Assembly: GCA_039208375.1 (NCBI GenBank)
Contig: JBCCRC010000042.1
Coordinates: 1-29,882, forward strand
DNA: 29,882 nt
Direction of reading: 5' to 3'
Source of the DNA: JANQPC01 sp039208375
GTDB lineage: Bacteria; Pseudomonadota; Alphaproteobacteria; Rhodobacterales; Rhodobacteraceae
The notes under the pieces were generated by a model. That model was not told the origin of the DNA. It did no database searches and was given only the letters and a program-made list of their open reading frames with translations. Shown here piece by piece: positions 16,423-23,703 of the stretch. Position numbers and translations under genes: made by a program. The first letter of the stretch is position 1; every line of letters begins with the position of its first letter.

Positions 16423-16895
16423 CCGTCCACCACGCCACACTAACGCTGGAGCGCAGCCTGAAGGCCCCGCCCGCCAAGGTTTGGAACGCCTATGCCGATC
16501 CGGACGCGCGCTCGGTCTGGGGCGTGCCCTCGCCCGACATCAACATGACGTTTCAGGAAGCGGACTTTCGCGCCGGTGGGCGCGATTTATGCGTCTGTGG
16601 CCCCGGACCTGCGGAGGGTGTCACGGTCGAAACCCTCTACCATTCCATCGAGCACGAAGCGCGCATCGTCACCACAGAAATCATCGGGATGCCCGGCGCC
16701 CCCGATGCCGTGACCCTTGTCACGGTTCAATTCGCGGCCACCGCAAACGGAACGCAGCTCACCGTCACCATCCAGGCGACATCACTCGCCGGGCCGGAGA
16801 TGGAGGCAGAGTTGCGGGGGGGATGGGAAGCAGCACTAGCGAACCTTGCGGCTTACGCCGAGGGCCGCGATCTTTTGCAGCGTTCCGAGCAGTAG
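16419..16895 (+). CDS. SRPBCC (AHSA1-like) domain protein
   Basis: A 158-residue single-domain protein of the START/Bet v1 superfamily with a hydrophobic ligand pocket. Visible family pattern: TLERSLKAPPAKVWNAYADP at the N-terminus, then the FRAGGRDLCVC strand, YHSIEHEARIVTTE, a run of beta strands and a final long helix (GGWEAALANLAAYAEG). It is translated with the ArsR gene, and this ArsR-SRPBCC pairing is recurrent in bacteria, suggesting a ligand or stress response in which the SRPBCC protein handles the inducing small molecule. The last 43 bases overlap the convergent DUF2256 gene. Confidence 0.88.
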   Translation: MTVHHATLTLERSLKAPPAKVWNAYADPDARSVWGVPSPDINMTFQEADFRAGGRDLCVCGPGPAEGVTVETLYHSIEHEARIVTTEIIGMPGAPDAVTLVTVQFAATANGTQLTVTIQATSLAGPEMEAELRGGWEAALANLAAYAEGRDLLQRSEQ

Positions 16896-17002
16896 CGCAC
16901 GTCATCCCACACCTTTGCCCACTTCTTGCGCCACGTGAACGGCCGTCCGCACATAGCGCAAGTCTTCTGCGGCAGATCGCTCTTCTTAACTGTTTTCGGC
17001 AT
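16853..17002 (-). CDS. DUF2256 small zinc-ribbon protein
   Basis: A 49-residue basic protein, easily missed because of its size. The translation has TCAMCGRPFTWRKKW (Cys15, Cys18), then DDVRYCSERCKR (Cys38, Cys42): a four-Cys zinc-ribbon with the invariant FTWRKKW core of DUF2256. The ATG at 17002 is separated from the stop of the photolyase gene by one base, so translation very probably depends on re-initiation from that gene. DUF2256 genes are commonly found next to cryptochrome/photolyase genes, which supports a linked role, but no biochemical function is established to my knowledge. Its 3' end overlaps the convergent SRPBCC gene by 43 bases. Confidence 0.88.
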   Translation of the reverse strand: MPKTVKKSDLPQKTCAMCGRPFTWRKKWAKVWDDVRYCSERCKRSRPSA

Positions 17003-17003
17003 C

Positions 17004-18536
17004 TTAAAGATCGAGGCTCATCTGGCCAGTGCCAGGCTGTTTGGCAGCGCGCTTACCGCGCCGGGAGGCCTTTGCCCGGTCATTTACAAAACGGGGATCC
17101 TTGCGGCTGGCGTGCTTTTCGATCACTTGCCGCGCTTCATTTCGAAAACCGCTTCCGCGCCGAACGGCCCAAACCGCCTCGCGCGCCGCCTTCGCAGCTG
17201 TGGGCACATCAACGATTGGAGCGGGGTAGCACAGGTGCGCGGCCCCCTCCCATTTCCAGGGTTCCTGCAGGTGCTCGGCGGGCACGTTGGCGAGCTCGGG
17301 CACCCACCGACGGGTGAATACGCCATCGGGATCCTGATCGTGACCCTGCTTGATCGGGTTGTAGATCCGCACCGTATTCATCCCCGTAGTACCCGATTGC
17401 ATCTGCACCTGCGGCCAGTGAATGCCGGGCTCATAATCGGTGAACATCCGCGCCAGATGGGGACCCGTGGCACGCCAATCGAGCCAAAGGTGATAGCTTG
17501 CCACCGCCATCAGCATCGAGCGCATGCGGAAGTTCAGCCAACCCGTGGCGATCAGCGACCGCATGCAGGCATCAACAAAGGGCAGGCCCGTCTCGCCCCG
17601 TTCCCACGCCCCCAGCCGTTCGGCATCGGGCGGGCCGCCGCGCAGGCCCTCATAGGCCGAATGCAGGCAGTGGGTTTCGATCTCGGGCGTATCTTCCAGC
17701 TTCTGGGTGAAGTGATCGCGCCAGGCCAGGCGCGCCTGGAAGCTCTTCAGGCTGCCGCCCCACCCTTCGCGCGTACCCTTGACCTCGCGCTGGCGGGCGG
17801 CGGCGGCCTGCACGGCCTCGCGCACCGTCATCGTGCCGAAGGCGAAATGGGGCGAGAGACGGGAACAGGCGGTGGCGCCTTCGAGGGGGGTGGACATCGC
17901 AGCGCGGTAGGTTTGCCCGCGTTCGGTGAGAAAGGAGCCGAGGCAGGAGAGCGCGTGGCGCCGCCCGCCGGGCTGACGATCAGTGATGCCATCGGGGGTA
18001 AGGCCCAGATCGGCGGCGGAGGGGATGCCGCCGGGCTCGATGCCATCTACAGTGGGAATCTGTTTCGGTACAGGCACTTGCGGGGCAAACATGAACCCGT
18101 CGCGCGCCTTCGCCCAGCCATCGCGGCTTTTCAAACGGCGTACGACCCCCGATTGCGGCAGTTCTTCCCAGCGCACGCCCTGCCCCCGCGCCCAGGCTGC
18201 CACGCGCCTGTCGCGTGCGAATGTCCACAGATTGCCGGTTTCCTCGTGGCTGATGAGATCGGTCACCCCATGGGCGGCGCGCAGACTTTCCAACACCTCC
18301 ACCGCGTCGCCCAGCCGGATCGCGAGCGGCGCGCCGAGGCCCGCCAGATCATCGGCGAGATCGCGCAGGCACTCGGCCACAAACGCCCAGTGCCGCGCGC
18401 TGCTGTCGGGCAGCGCCCAATAGCTCGGCTCCGCGATATAAAGCGGGATCACCGGGGCCCCAAGCGCCACCGCCCGCGCCAGCGCGGGGTGATCGGCGAC
18501 CCGAAGATCGCGTTTGAACCACAGGATCGTTGCCAT
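17004..18536 (-). CDS. phrB: Cryptochrome / deoxyribodipyrimidine photolyase family flavoprotein
   Basis: FAD-binding blue-light protein of 510 residues. The N-terminal photolyase domain starts MATILWFKRDLRVADHPAL, and the ATG at 18536 is chosen on that basis; longer in-frame reading has no family similarity. Later segments are EETGNLWTFARDRRVAAW, CSRLSPHFAFGTMTVREA, WRDHFTQKLED, GWLNFRMRSMLMAVASYHL (FAD site), DYEPGIHWPQVQMQSGTTG and NPIKQGHDQDP. These fit a photolyase/cryptochrome that repairs UV pyrimidine lesions or senses light; which of the two cannot be decided by eye. There is no ribosome site before the ATG, and the upstream DUF4375 frame runs 188 bases into this gene. The DUF2256 gene follows after one base. 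Confidence 0.9.
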   Translation of the reverse strand: MATILWFKRDLRVADHPALARAVALGAPVIPLYIAEPSYWALPDSSARHWAFVAECLRDLADDLAGLGAPLAIRLGDAVEVLESLRAAHGVTDLISHEETGNLWTFARDRRVAAWARGQGVRWEELPQSGVVRRLKSRDGWAKARDGFMFAPQVPVPKQIPTVDGIEPGGIPSAADLGLTPDGITDRQPGGRRHALSCLGSFLTERGQTYRAAMSTPLEGATACSRLSPHFAFGTMTVREAVQAAAARQREVKGTREGWGGSLKSFQARLAWRDHFTQKLEDTPEIETHCLHSAYEGLRGGPPDAERLGAWERGETGLPFVDACMRSLIATGWLNFRMRSMLMAVASYHLWLDWRATGPHLARMFTDYEPGIHWPQVQMQSGTTGMNTVRIYNPIKQGHDQDPDGVFTRRWVPELANVPAEHLQEPWKWEGAAHLCYPAPIVDVPTAAKAAREAVWAVRRGSGFRNEARQVIEKHASRKDPRFVNDRAKASRRGKRAAKQPGTGQMSLDL

Positions 18537-19008
18537 GGGCGAGAGGTAGCAAGCGGCACGGCGAGGTAAAGAGGGTGCGGCGCTCGCGCGGGGGGCCCTC
18601 TGGCGGAAGGCTGAGATAATGCGCCGCGTGCGCATCGGCGTGCCGTTCGAGCGCGGCGAACACATCCTTGTCGGATGCCTCGTCAAGCACGTCCATCCGA
18701 TCGAGCGCGTCGCTCCACATCCGATCCAGATCCGCTTGGCGCTGTTCCCAGGAGGCGGCGGGCAGCGGGCCGCCCAGCGCGCTCAGAACCCCGCGGAACT
18801 GGGCGGCTGCCACGGGGGCGCCAATCTCTTCCAGCGCCGCGAGCACATCTTCTGCCGCAACGGAGTGGCTGTTCGTGAGAAAGCTGAAGAACCCGCCGTT
18901 GCCAGCGGTGCCCATGAACCGGACGGCGATGGCGGCCGCGCGGCGAACATCGCCTTCCGCGTACCGGTCATAGTCAGCGTTCATGACGAGGGTGTTGTAG
19001 GCTGTCAC
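18349..19008 (-). CDS. DUF4375 (DMP19-like) domain protein with out-of-frame 3' overlap
   Basis: Protein of 219 residues if started at GTG 19008; ATG 18984 is an alternative start, and both lack a good ribosome site. Residues 1-135 look like a DUF4375/DMP19 domain: YNTLVMNADYDRYAEGD, TAGNGGFFSFLTNS, DVLAALEEIGAPVAAAQF, DRMWSDALDRMD and a final AHYLSL. After this point the frame has no stop of its own and continues for about 85 residues of Arg/Gly/Pro-rich sequence, the last 62 being the photolyase gene read in another frame. That tail is unlikely to be a conserved domain. A C6 run on the coding strand at 18590-18595 marks the junction, so loss of the original stop, a frameshift or a sequencing error are all possible. 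DUF4375 function is uncertain. Confidence 0.7.
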   Translation of the reverse strand: MTAYNTLVMNADYDRYAEGDVRRAAAIAVRFMGTAGNGGFFSFLTNSHSVAAEDVLAALEEIGAPVAAAQFRGVLSALGGPLPAASWEQRQADLDRMWSDALDRMDVLDEASDKDVFAALERHADAHAAHYLSLPPEGPPRERRTLFTSPCRLLPLAHGNDPVVQTRSSGRRSPRAGAGGGAWGPGDPALYRGAELLGAARQQRAALGVCGRVPARSRR

Positions 19009-19070
19009 GGGTAGCTTGAAAATCTGGGGTTGCTCCCTTTGCCCGGTGGCGCGGCCTTTCCGGCGGAGAA

Positions 19071-19143
19071 GCGCGGGGGTGGGATTCGAACCCACGTCTC
19101 ACCGGACGACGAGCCGGCTGCTCTGCCGCCGAGCAACCCCGCG
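19071..19143 (-). tRNA. tRNA-like gene with 8-nt anticodon loop (CGT reading, Thr-like) - possibly atypical or decayed
   Basis: A 73-base cloverleaf can be drawn by hand on the minus strand. The acceptor is CGCGGGG/CCCCGCG (7 bp, C1-G72). The D stem is GCTC/GAGC with loop GGCGGCA, the anticodon stem GCCGG/CCGGT, the variable loop GAGAC, and the T stem GTGGG/CCCAC with the consensus loop TTCGAAT. The anticodon loop is CTCGTCGT, eight bases instead of seven; after the conserved T33 the triplet is CGT (ACG, Thr), or CGTC if read as a quadruplet. Position 37 is not a purine, A14 is replaced by G, and CCA is not encoded. The acceptor resembles initiator tRNA more than tRNA-Thr. The fold is complete but the identity is uncertain. 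Confidence 0.6.
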
Positions 19144-19186
19144 GGGCGAACCGTACGGGGCGTGGCGCGCCCTCGCAAGGGCGCGG

Positions 19187-20566
19187 TCACTCCAGCGGCC
19201 ACTTGCCGGAGAATACGCCCGCCGCGCGCAGCACTGCGGCGATCTCGGGCGTGGCAACCTCCACGCCATGCACAAGTTCCGGTGTTGCGCGGTAGTCAAC
19301 CGCTTTCGCCGGCACCAGTGGCGCCGACCATCCGCCGCGCACGGGATCCACGCCATAACGCCCGCAGGCCGCCTCGATCATCGTGTGATTGCACGGGGCG
19401 CGCCCGCGCATCACATCCCACGGCCGCGGAAGGGCGGCGAAGACGAGGGTATCGGGATGGAGGGCCGATACATTGCCAGGGGATTTGCACTTGTTCCACG
19501 CTTTTTCCAACGCGTGGTTCCACACCACATCCGCCGCCATCAGCCGCAGCGCCTTGCCCGGCAGAAAGGCATCAAGCACAGCATCCATGCCAAGTGAGTG
19601 CTGGAGGGCGATCCAGTTGGTGCGCGCGGAGTTCCAGGCTTGGGCCGCGAGGTTCCAGGATGAGGAATCATTGCCCCTCGCAACCACGAAGGTTTCGAGA
19701 TCTATCTCCCCTGTCCGCGCCAGGCGATCGAGATCCTCCGCTGCATCGCGCATGGTGAGGAGCCAGCCGCCCAGAAGCTGGCCGCGCTCGGTTTCGCCAA
19801 GCTGTTCCAAAACCCGCGCATCGGGATAGACATGGGCGATCAGCAGCCAGTTGGTTTCGCCCGCCCGCGCGAGGCATCGTCCAAAGAGCGCGGCGCAGAG
19901 ATCATCGAAGGGGCTATCCTGCCCCGCCGTGGTGAACACGCTGCGCCGCCGCCGCCGCGCGGCGAAATAGGCGGTGAAGGCCGCCGCCCAGGGATCCTGC
20001 GCGAAGGCATCGAATGGGATATCGGCCACAAGCCCGATCTTCCCCACAAGACGATAGCTGAGATATCGGTGTTCGCGGCGATAGGTTTCAAGATGCGCGC
20101 TCATCCGGTTCAACAGCCGGAACCGCTTGTTATAGGCGTGGTTTCCAAGGCCCGTCAGCGCCGCACGCGTGCCGCGATCAGGCCGATCGAACCGGAAAGA
20201 GGAGCGGCCGGGGCGCTTGCCGATCTGTTCGCTGAGATAGGCGATGAACTGGCCGATGCGGCGCGGATCCTTTTCAACCGGGCTGATCTGCGCGCGGGGA
20301 TCGTTCGCGGTGCTCAGCTCCTCCGCGAAAAGCGCTTGGGCGACGGCGATCTTCTTGCGCAGGTCCACGGGCTCAAACCATCGCTCAGGCATCGACGTGC
20401 GGCGCGTACGGCGCGCCCGTTTGGCCAGAAGGCGCGCGATATCGGCATCACCCGCAAGCGCGGGAACCTCTGCGAGGTGTCGCGCCACCGTTTCGGTCAT
20501 CTCGCGGGAGGCGAGGCCTGCGTGCAGACTCCGAAGCGGAGCCTCATCCCCGTCCCCGATCGTCAT
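19187..20566 (-). CDS. Uncharacterised 459-residue protein
   Basis: I do not recognise this family. The ATG at 20566 follows a good GGAGAGG ribosome site, and codon use and composition match the neighbours, so the gene is real. No signal peptide or membrane helix is seen. An Arg-rich N-terminal part (AKRARRTRRT, about 48-57) is followed by a helical region with a FIAYLSEQIGKRPGRSSFRF stretch and a RRRRR run near 204-208. The C-terminal half carries conserved-looking polar motifs: FVVARGNDSSSWN, AWNKCKSPGN, HPDTLVFAALPRPWDVM and RGRAPCNHTMIEAAC. The mixture of Asn/Ser/His/Cys motifs looks enzyme- or nucleic-acid-related, but that is only impression. It lies just upstream of the tRNA-like gene on the same strand. 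Confidence 0.85.
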   Translation of the reverse strand: MTIGDGDEAPLRSLHAGLASREMTETVARHLAEVPALAGDADIARLLAKRARRTRRTSMPERWFEPVDLRKKIAVAQALFAEELSTANDPRAQISPVEKDPRRIGQFIAYLSEQIGKRPGRSSFRFDRPDRGTRAALTGLGNHAYNKRFRLLNRMSAHLETYRREHRYLSYRLVGKIGLVADIPFDAFAQDPWAAAFTAYFAARRRRRSVFTTAGQDSPFDDLCAALFGRCLARAGETNWLLIAHVYPDARVLEQLGETERGQLLGGWLLTMRDAAEDLDRLARTGEIDLETFVVARGNDSSSWNLAAQAWNSARTNWIALQHSLGMDAVLDAFLPGKALRLMAADVVWNHALEKAWNKCKSPGNVSALHPDTLVFAALPRPWDVMRGRAPCNHTMIEAACGRYGVDPVRGGWSAPLVPAKAVDYRATPELVHGVEVATPEIAAVLRAAGVFSGKWPLE

Positions 20567-20642
20567 CCGCCTCTCCGAACCAAGTTGTGCAGCCTTGGGG
20601 CCAGCCTAGCGGGCCTGCGATTTGAGCGAAACCAATCGGCCC

Positions 20643-21143
20643 TCAGGCCAGCCCCCCACGCCCCGCGGGCCAGCCGTAGATGCGTTCGCGTATGATCCCA
20701 CCCGGGCGTTGCTCCTCCAACGTGCCGATTACCGTGCCGCCCTGGCGCTCGTAGAACCGGATCGCTCGGGCGTTGCCGTCGAGCACTGTTGCGGTGAAGC
20801 CCGGGCCGGCTTCGGGCAGCACCGATGCGAAGAGGCGCAGGCCGGCACCGAGCCCATATGCTGCGCTGCGGACATAGAGGGCGTAAAGCTCCTCTGCGAA
20901 GCCCTGTTTAATCATTGCAGTATCCCGCTGCCGGCCGGCCGCGGCAAAGCCCACCCCTTCGATGAGCGCGACGCGGGTGCGCGCCTCCTTGATCTCGGCG
21001 CTCCAGAACGCCGCACGACGCTCGACACTGATGCGCGCCAGATCTTCGGGCGCCAGGAGGCCAGAATAGGCTTCCTTCCAAGACGCAACATGGATCTCCG
21101 AAATCTCTGTGGCGTCACCTTGGCATGCAGGCCGAGCATCCAT
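20643..21143 (-). CDS. GNAT-family N-acetyltransferase
   Basis: Acetyl-CoA dependent acetyltransferase of 166 residues. The N-terminus has the family pattern DATEISEIHVASWKEAYSGLL, close to the many GNATs whose first helix ends W-x-x-A-Y-x-G-L. The acetyl-CoA region is ELYALYVRSAAYGLGAGLRLF, where the usual R/Q-x-x-G-x-G/A loop appears as the slightly altered SAAYGLGAGL. The terminal segment VLDGNARAIRFYERQGGTV is the standard motif B. Start ATG at 21143. It lies 76 bases ahead of the uncharacterised 459-residue gene on the same strand. Substrate unknown; a small-molecule or ribosomal-protein target are both possible. Confidence 0.87.
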   Translation of the reverse strand: MDARPACQGDATEISEIHVASWKEAYSGLLAPEDLARISVERRAAFWSAEIKEARTRVALIEGVGFAAAGRQRDTAMIKQGFAEELYALYVRSAAYGLGAGLRLFASVLPEAGPGFTATVLDGNARAIRFYERQGGTVIGTLEEQRPGGIIRERIYGWPAGRGGLA

Positions 21144-21220
21144 GGCCGAAGCCTGCGCCTCTGCCCCAGCCCGTCAACCCAGCCACCCCAGTGGCACCGG
21201 TTTGAGCGGGCTCCCGCGGA

Positions 21221-21910
21221 TCAGTGGCAGGCTTTCCCGGCCTCCATTGCGCGGTAGAAGGCGGCAAGCGTCTTGTCACGGTCGGGAGGGCAGACCTCGC
21301 CCTCGCGCATCTCCACGATGCGATCCACCCGGAACATCCGGAAATCGGCGCGCAGATCGCACCAGGCGATCAGCGTCCAGACCTTTCCCCAGAACCAAAG
21401 GCCCAGCGGGCGGATGCGGCGGGTGGTGGGTGCGGCTTCGCGATCCCGATACTCGATATCAAGGAAACGGCGCGCTTCGACCGCCGCTTCCACCGCGTCA
21501 AGCCGCTCGCGAAAGTCATCCGAGATTTCCCATGAAAACGCGTGGATTGGCACGCCGCGGGCGCGGCGGCGTTCGGCTTCGGGCAGCACGGCTTCGATCT
21601 TGACGAGCGCCTCTTCCGCCCCGCGCGCCATGGCCGCGCCGCCGAAGGCCTTGAGGATCCTTGCCCCGGCCACGAGCGCCACGATCTCATCGCGCGAAAA
21701 CATCAAAGGCGGAAGCTCATAGCCTTCGTCCATCAGATAACCGACGCCTGCCTCGCCATCGATCGGAACGCCCGTTGACTGCAGCGTTGCAATATCGCGG
21801 TAGATCGTGCGCTCGGACACTTCCAGCCGGTCCGCCAGCGCATGGGCTGTGGTGAGCCGGCCGCCCCGGAGGAATTGCACAATCTGTAGAAGGCGGTCGG
21901 CGCGGCGCAT
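21221..21910 (-). CDS. YafY-type HTH/WYL-domain transcriptional regulator
   Basis: Regulator of 229 residues with an N-terminal winged helix (RRADRLLQIVQFLRGGRL, then ADRLEVSERTIYRDIATLQS at about 27-46) and a C-terminal WYL ligand-binding domain (RIRPLGLWFWGKVWTLIAWC followed by RMFRVDRI). In the core motif the WYL triplet is WTL. The ATG at 21910 overlaps the stop of the upstream VOC gene by one base (TGATG), so the two are coupled. Members of this family often control a neighbouring glyoxalase-like or acetyltransferase gene. Length and layout are normal. The effector is unknown. Confidence 0.92.
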   Translation of the reverse strand: MRRADRLLQIVQFLRGGRLTTAHALADRLEVSERTIYRDIATLQSTGVPIDGEAGVGYLMDEGYELPPLMFSRDEIVALVAGARILKAFGGAAMARGAEEALVKIEAVLPEAERRRARGVPIHAFSWEISDDFRERLDAVEAAVEARRFLDIEYRDREAAPTTRRIRPLGLWFWGKVWTLIAWCDLRADFRMFRVDRIVEMREGEVCPPDRDKTLAAFYRAMEAGKACH

Positions 21911-22290
21911 CAGGCGGCGGCCTCGAAGAACCCAATCGAATTGCCGAAGGGATCCTTGCAGTAGATGAAGCGGCCTGCGGGCACAGCGATGGGTTCGGAG
22001 ATGACCTGCCCGCCGGCATCCCAAACGCGGGCGAGAACCTCATCGAGCGTGCCTTGCGCGGCCAAGTGGATCGTCGGGCCCTCGCCCTCTTTGGCAGGGG
22101 TACCGGGATAGATGTGCCCGGCCACGCCCTCGTCAGGATCGGCGGGTTTGAACATCGCCATCGGGTTTGGCCCCGTCTCGTCAATCGTCAATTTGGCGCC
22201 GGTGACCCTTGCATAGAAGGCCACAGCACGGTCCATATCCGTCACCGGGATCTCGGCCCAGACCATAAAGTGTTTTGGCGCATAACCCAT
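21910..22290 (-). CDS. VOC (glyoxalase/bleomycin-resistance type) family protein
   Basis: Single-domain vicinal-oxygen-chelate protein of 126 residues from the ATG at 22290. The opening FMVWAEIPVTDMDRAVAFYARVTGA, the central AMFKPADP and the end GRFIYCKDPFGNSIGFFEA are the classic two betaalphabetabetabeta modules. Such proteins form metal-dependent dimers acting as dioxygenases, glyoxalases or drug-binding proteins; this one resembles the short PhnB/YdhR-like group, and the substrate is not readable. An in-frame region upstream (to 22419) overlaps intergenic DNA and is not part of the protein. It is first of a coupled pair with the WYL regulator. Confidence 0.9.
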   Translation of the reverse strand: MGYAPKHFMVWAEIPVTDMDRAVAFYARVTGAKLTIDETGPNPMAMFKPADPDEGVAGHIYPGTPAKEGEGPTIHLAAQGTLDEVLARVWDAGGQVISEPIAVPAGRFIYCKDPFGNSIGFFEAAA

Positions 22291-22354
22291 GGGATGTCCT
22301 TTTCGAAAATAGCGGATGCCCTTGATGTCGCACACCCCTGCTGACAGCGTTCTG

Positions 22355-23140
22355 TCAGGAGGATCGCAGGGCCTCGCGTACGGAGCGGCGGTAGGTACGG
22401 CCCACGGGGATCTCGGCACCGGTCACAAGCTCAAGCACCGGCGCGCCGCCGCGATACCGGTAGGCGGTGATCGCACTGCGCGACACCCACCAGCTGCGGT
22501 GCACGCGCATGCCATAGGCGCCCAGCGCCGATGCGGCATCTTCAAGCGTTGCACGGATCAGCGTTTCGCCGCGGGTGGTTTCTGCGCGCAGGTAGTGATC
22601 CTGGGCTTGGAGCAAGATCAAATCATGGCCGAGGGCGGGGGGCAGTTGGTCAAGCCATGCTGGTTTGCGCGTGGGCGCATGCCGCGCAACTGCGCCTAAA
22701 TCGCGGGCCACCAAAACCTCTGACAGCGCTGAAATGATCGCTGAGATGGCCGCGACATACGGCAAAAGCTTCGCCACTTCGCCCCGGAACGCCGCGTCAA
22801 ATATTACGCCGTGAAGGGCTGCGAGCCAAAGCGTGACCGGGCCCGCCGCGGCCAGCGCCCCGATCAGCAGCGCAACTGCGGGGCCCAATCCCCGCCGCTC
22901 GGCCAATTCCGCGCAGAGATATGATGTGAGGTAGCCAAGCCAAAACGTGGTAGTCACCACGGCCAGCCAATAGCCCACCCGCGGGGCTAGCGTAAGCACC
23001 TCATAGGTACCAAACGGGCCGGCAAGGCCAAGCACGAGACCGGCCCCGAGTAACCCGACCCAGGCCCGCTGGCTGCGCGCGATACCCCTTGCTTCAGTCA
23101 GCGTGTCGGCCAACGCCGTGTCGTTCACGACAAATCCCAT
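22355..23140 (-). CDS. Membrane-anchored LytTR-domain transcriptional regulator
   Basis: Regulator of 261 residues if started at ATG 23140; a TTG 57 bases further upstream gives a 280-residue form. The N-terminal half has four likely membrane helices (around AWVGLLGAGLVLGLAG, GYWLAVVTTTFWLGYL, AVALLIGALAAAGPVTLWLA and LLPYVAAISAIISALS). The C-terminal 100 residues form a LytTR DNA-binding domain, with LILLQAQDHYLRAETTRGE, the helix TLEDAASAL and VHRSWWVSRSAI. There is no receiver domain, so it senses a signal through the membrane part, unlike classical LytR-type response regulators. It is divergent from the SMR transporter gene, which it may regulate. Confidence 0.88.
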   Translation of the reverse strand: MGFVVNDTALADTLTEARGIARSQRAWVGLLGAGLVLGLAGPFGTYEVLTLAPRVGYWLAVVTTTFWLGYLTSYLCAELAERRGLGPAVALLIGALAAAGPVTLWLAALHGVIFDAAFRGEVAKLLPYVAAISAIISALSEVLVARDLGAVARHAPTRKPAWLDQLPPALGHDLILLQAQDHYLRAETTRGETLIRATLEDAASALGAYGMRVHRSWWVSRSAITAYRYRGGAPVLELVTGAEIPVGRTYRRSVREALRSS

Positions 23141-23219
23141 GTTCTTCGCGCCAAGCTGGTTTTCCGCTGCCGCAGCTTCCCGCAATCGGGCCTGCAACGC
23201 ACCAGACTAGGAGCCTACC

Positions 23220-23555
23220 GTGCCCGCACACTATATCTACCTCGTCGCCTCCGTCATCGCCGAAGCGATCGGCTATTCCGCACTTCAGGCCAGCGCACAA
23301 TTCTCGCGGCTCTGGCCGTCTCTTCTCGTGATCGCGGGGATGGGCAGTTCGTTCTACTTCCTCACCCTTGCGCTGAAATACATGCCGCTGGGGATCACCT
23401 ATGCGCTGGCGTCCGGGCTTGGGATCGTCGTGGTGGCCCTTGCGGGCATCTTTGTTTTCGGGCAGCGGCTCGACTTTGCCGCAATCGTTGGGCTTGGGCT
23501 GATCATCGCTGGGATGGTTGTAATCAACGCACTTTCCGATTTCGCGGTGCACTAA
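23220..23555 (+). CDS. Small multidrug resistance (SMR) family transporter
   Basis: Four-helix inner-membrane exporter of 111 residues. The start is a GTG at 23220 with AGGAG six bases upstream (23209-23213). The essential proton/substrate glutamate is Glu15 in VASVIAEAIGYSAL, corresponding to EmrE Glu14. The GITYALASGLGIVVV segment is the helix 3 motif, but the tryptophan normally at EmrE position 63 is Ala64 here, which should change the substrate pocket. The last helix ends in GLIIAGMVVIN, as in the family. Single gene rather than a paired SMR. It is likely to export small cations or metabolites, but classical drug specificity is doubtful given the missing Trp. Divergent from the LytTR regulator. 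Confidence 0.9.
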   Translation: MPAHYIYLVASVIAEAIGYSALQASAQFSRLWPSLLVIAGMGSSFYFLTLALKYMPLGITYALASGLGIVVVALAGIFVFGQRLDFAAIVGLGLIIAGMVVINALSDFAVH

Positions 23556-23703
23556 GGCGCGGCCACTACAGCCTTTGGCCGCAGGAGACCGCGCTGTTCG
23601 AAAGCGCGGTGGGCCCGGTGCCCCTTCGCCGCCCTCATGCAAGCCGGTTGCAGCCGCGCCCCGGTGGGCTAAACCTAGCCCGTCCAACAGTTCGGAGCAC
23701 CCG

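Noticed and set aside
16926..18569. 547-codon open frame on the plus strand
   Set aside because: It lies antisense to the photolyase gene, has His/Pro/Gly/Arg-rich composition and no family features. Long shadow frames are expected at this GC content.
21910..22419. Longer start for the VOC protein (to 22419)
   Set aside because: The extra 43 residues overlap the end of the LytTR gene and are Pro/Arg-rich; the family opening begins at the ATG at 22290.
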